NCBI GenBank assembly: GCA_012295275.1
Contig: CM022669.1
Coordinates: 1,605,140 to 1,669,139, forward strand
DNA length: 64,000 bases
Origin: Chrysomallon squamiferum
Taxonomy: Eukaryota; Mollusca; Gastropoda; Neomphalida; Peltospiridae
Reading direction: 5' to 3'
Shown here one piece after another: positions 60,179-64,000 of this stretch (position 1 is the stretch's first letter; each line of letters starts with the position of its first letter). The position numbers and the translations under genes were made by a program. A model generated the notes under the pieces. It searched no databases. It worked only from the letters and a program-made list of their open reading frames with translations, and had not been told where the DNA came from.

Positions 60179-63100
60179 TGAAAAAGGTACCTTTTTTTTT
60201 CTTGAGTTTTATTTCTTCATTTTCTTTTCTTTTTATTTTGTTGTTGTTTTCGTTTTGTTTATAAATTTTGCTTTCTTTTAATTTTTGGACTACACGCTAC
60301 TTCTTTTTCCTTTTTCTTTATTATTTGTTCTTTCTATTTTAGACCTTTTATAGTTGTCTCTCTTTATAAATACGGTGCTTGGTTTTAAAGTTTATTATGT
60401 TAATGGTGATATCATTATTTTATTTTTTACGATGGTTGTAAGTCAGGAAAACCAATTATCAAAATAATAAGGTAAATCTGAGCTCACCTGCCAAGTTGTT
60501 CTCAAGATTAAACGAGCCATTGATGATATCTCTGGCGTCTAGAATCCCCGGTAACAGATGCAAAAAAAAGGATCTTAAACTTTCATCTATTGACAGCAGT
60601 AGCAATAATAGTACTAGCAGTATTAGTATTAGCAGTAATAGTACAGCATGTTTTCTAATGTATATATACTCTATCATATACCAAATACATCAACAGACCC
60701 GCATGCATATAAAACGTCTTTGATGACGTGAACATATCATTCCTAGCTTATTTCAGTTCCGTTCTCTGACAGTTTAAAATAGACTCCATCCTTACCATTA
60801 GAATGATTTTCCTCTTTTCTTGGTTCTAACAATTTCTGCATATATTTAGTGTTTCAGCTGAGAAACATGAAAGATTCTCGCTTTCAGAAAACATGGTTTT
60901 TGTTGTGTTAACAAGCACGAAATCGCTCAACGTGTACCAAGCAATCTGGCAGTTTAGCCGTGACGCGTTTTATCTCTGAACATCTGAACAGTATTTAGCA
61001 CCGAAATATAAACAGATTATATCCACGTACATAATTATAGCAGCCTTGAACTGTTGTCTTATAATAAAAGATGTCATTAATTTTAAGGTACTCGTGTTCT
61101 TGAATAAACGGCAATGAACGCACCAAACAATGTGTTGTTAAATTAATTGTTAAAGCGATAGGAAGAAAGAGAGTGTGGATAGGGGGAGAGTGACAAAGAG
61201 TTAGGACGAGAGATTGATGTGAAAATGAGAAAGAGAAATAAATTAAGTTCAGGAAAAGATGAAGTGAGAGAAAGGCTGGTGATGTAATGAAATAAACAAG
61301 TAAAGATATAAATTGTTAGGAAAAGAACGCAAACTATGATCAAATTTCAACCTAAAAACCTTCTTATAGATATACAGATAAACAAATAGACTTTTTGGCA
61401 AACAAGTGGTTTCAGAAATCAGGAAACAAATTTAGATTCCAAGATATGAAAAACAACCTGAAGACAAATGAGTGTAAAAATGTGAATTATATATATATAT
61501 ATATATATTTTTTTTTTTTAAACGGACAGAAATATTTGTGTAGTAGAACAGTTTCTCAGAATCGCACAGCATCGATATCATCAAAGACATTCTGACCACT
61601 GTGTTTGCGTGAACCTTTGACCCAAATAATTAACATAAATATATTTTCCAGCAGCTGACTCCAGTTAAAAACATCTAAACGAGCGCTTTGATTGCTTGCT
61701 AAGATTAGACACTGTTGGTGGAAAATTTCGCAGTGCTGGGCTCAGTTTTAAGTTAATTTAAAATATGTTTCGCTGTGGTTTATTTGGAGGAACAGTTTGT
61801 AGACAGTATTATTTGTACCAATTTACTATTATAGCCTCAATAGGCATGGAAGAAATCGAGATAATTAAATAATTAATACTAGCTGATTTAGATATAATTT
61901 AACAATTACAATGTCCTTGATTTGAATGAAATTAATAACAATGTGGAGCGTTGTTTTAAACCCTGTATTTCAATCTTTGATAAATAATAAAGGATAAAAA
62001 TAAAATAAAATGCAGATACAGAGACGCAGATCTGAATTTTTCTTGTCTTGTTTTATAAAGAGAAAGATAATAATGATGATGATAATCATAACAACATATT
62101 AATAAATGTGGATTATTATTATACTTTTTAAAATGATTTTCTAAAAAGATGTACGTTTTGGTGAATTTTATATGTACTGATATGTGTGATTATTCGTATA
62201 TTCGAATGTACATGCATACAAATCCGAGTGCACAAGCATCTACATCAGTTTCAAACATCTGACAATGGATTACAATAAATAACAACGTCTACATGCTGAC
62301 ATTTTTAAAATTTATTTTATTGGCTTTACTGTCCACATGATGTTATTACATTAGAAATCTACATAATAATGATTGGTTTTGATTGGACAGCAAAAACAAG
62401 ACAACCAGTCAACCAAATTAAAGGCATGACTGAGAAATCAGAATAATACAAATGACATCTAAAAACTGATTGTATTTCAACTAAACTGAAATAAAAGTAA
62501 ATTTTGAACAAAGAAAAAATAAAATGATAAAAGATAGAAATTTAATCATAGACGTTTTTGGCATTCACCTTTATCAAACTAAAGAAAAATGATAAGAGAT
62601 TAATTTAAAAAAATAAAATAAAAAAAGGGAATTAAAAATGAAATTAATAAAAAAAAAAATTAAAAAATAAAATTATATATATATATTAATACAAAATAGA
62701 AACAAAATTAATCTAATGAAAGTTAAAAAATATATATACATATATACTTTTCTATTCGTTTACAAATCATTCATTATTGACAAACATTCAAAATTAATTT
62801 TTAACAGTTACAAAATAGGTATGAAGGTTGTTTGGTTTTAACTGATAAAAAAAAAGGTACAATAATGTAGACAGAACATTTTGGTACACAAATATTAAAT
62901 AATATAAGACAATAAAAATTTAAATTATTTGTGAAATTCAGGTTGTTGGGTAAACCCAAAAAATTAAATTAAATAAATAAATTCATTGCAACATTCAAGA
63001 CAAAAAAAAAAAAAAAAAAAAAAGAAATTAAAGGCATCTGTGATAAATGCATTTAATATTTAATATTTTATCAGAATATAATAATTTATATTAAAAAAAA

Positions 63101-63937
63101 GAAAAAAAAAAGGCATTCTTAAAAATAATACATTCTGATCCAGTCTGAATAAATCAAAACCAAATACAAAAGAGCCTAACGTTTTTCTGATCAGTATAGA
63201 TTACTAGAATCAAATAAATTTTCTTTTTTTCTGTATCTGTTTTTTAAATCACAAATTTATTTTGAAACTAACCAAGATTAAGAAATATCAGGGTAAGTAA
63301 GCTGATTAATTTTCAGTTTGATAAAGCCATCAACTTTCTCATACATGGCATAATTACTTAAGAGGAAATAACTGAAGGTGAGAGGAATATTATAATGTAA
63401 GCATTAACTCCCGGGGGAGCCAATTCATTTATTTAAGCAATCAGTTGCCAAGGGAGTTAACTACTGCAAGATACAGATTCTCAAAGGAGCTAGAATTGTG
63501 AACTCTTTGGTTAAAGTGTAGACGGTCATACTAGTTGCATAGATCAGAGCCCAGAATACCAGAACACCACACATAATAAAGAAACATTTTATACGCCACA
63601 TTATACAAAAAAAAACACTGACATCTCTAATAACAGTATTTAGTTAACATTAAACCTACAGATTTTTCTGCGTAAGACTATGCCTATACAAAACACATTT
63701 TGAAGAACACAATTAACGATAAGACAAATGTACGATTAAGATAATACATACAGTGACACTGATATCACCAGCTAGAAATGTATGATTTATTAATTAGGAA
63801 AATAATCATTTTAAACATCAACATAAAAATTAACATTAAGATGAAATTCCAGACAAATTTGTAATTTGATTTTAATTAAGACAGAGACAGCTCTCTTGTA
63901 GTTGTGTTTTAATGAAATCAAATAGTAGTGTTTCATA
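60179..63937. other. AT-rich sequence without recognised gene
   Basis: AGT mosaic at 60596-60650, purine-rich DNA at 61150-61280 (plus strand), (TA)n at 61488-61508, poly(A) at 63002-63023 and a TTAACTCCC/GGGAGTTAA inverted pair at about 63405-63461. The frames here are short and without domains. Confidence 0.55.
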
Positions 63938-64000
63938 CAGTTGTAATTTACATTCAGTCAAATGAGATTGTCTCTTACAGATATAATTTACATTCTGTCA
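63938..64000. repeat. 39-bp repeat pair at the window edge
   Basis: ACAGTTGTAATTTACATTCAGTCA at 63938 recurs, with three differences, as the last 24 bases starting at 63977. It may be the start of a tandem array continuing beyond the window. Confidence 0.7.

Overview
This window looks like non-coding DNA from a large, AT-rich, repeat-laden animal genome. I found no complete protein-coding gene, no rRNA gene, no convincing tRNA gene and no CRISPR array. The longest open frame is 166 codons, and it lies inside a polypyrimidine tract where stop codons are rare for compositional reasons. The density of long (CT)n/(GA)n, (TG)n and ATT/TTG/ACT-type trinucleotide tracts, the tRNA-like SINE pieces with (ATAC)n tails and the decayed non-LTR retrotransposons suggest a lophotrochozoan. 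My best guess is a mollusc, perhaps a cephalopod such as an octopus. That assignment is inference from composition only; no host gene supports it. The window could be intergenic or the inside of a very large intron.

Layout. At 1-500 there is a 43-bp tandem repeat. At 1733-1942 there is a 210-bp dispersed repeat, repeated essentially base for base in opposite orientation at 45889-46098. At 2607-2901 there is a short hAT-like non-autonomous DNA transposon. From 3 to 10.6 kb the sequence is AT-rich with simple repeats, an L2-like tail (about 6145-6216), a CRE palindrome (5589-5602) and an inverted repeat (8599-8750). At 10.64-11.79 kb there is a collapsed LINE relic whose endonuclease, reverse transcriptase and RNase H motifs appear in order. 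A second LINE relic lies on the minus strand at 13.1-13.3 kb. From 14 to 30 kb there are mostly microsatellites and tRNA-SINE-like pieces (21.7, 22.8, 23.4 kb).

From 30.39 to 32.44 kb there is a 2-kb minisatellite built from GAGTATAGATA-type words, and from 35.65 to 37.04 kb a 25-bp minisatellite with two interleaved subtypes. Between them, at 33.93-34.23 kb, is a CpG-richer stretch that could be a promoter or first exon. At 38.50-38.65 kb a short cysteine-bearing open frame preceded by a good splice acceptor is the best candidate for a host exon. A third, weaker LINE RT relic follows on the minus strand at 39.0-39.15 kb. At 42.0-42.47 kb there is a long polypyrimidine tract. From 45.9 to 46.7 kb there is a mosaic of two SINE copies, (GTAT)n tails and the 210-bp repeat. 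At 54.9-55.4 kb there is a former coding region with a possible FLYWCH/MULE-type zinc motif, followed at 55451-55539 by an almost perfect 41-bp-armed hairpin. At 58.68-58.88 kb there is a 111-bp tandem duplication. The right end is AT-rich and finishes in a short 39-bp repeat.

No pathway or operon can be read here. What is recorded is a history of transposon insertion and decay plus simple-repeat expansion. The most useful leads are the 55.45-kb hairpin, the 38.5-kb exon candidate, the identical 210-bp repeats about 44 kb apart, the SINE/tail mosaic and the two minisatellites.
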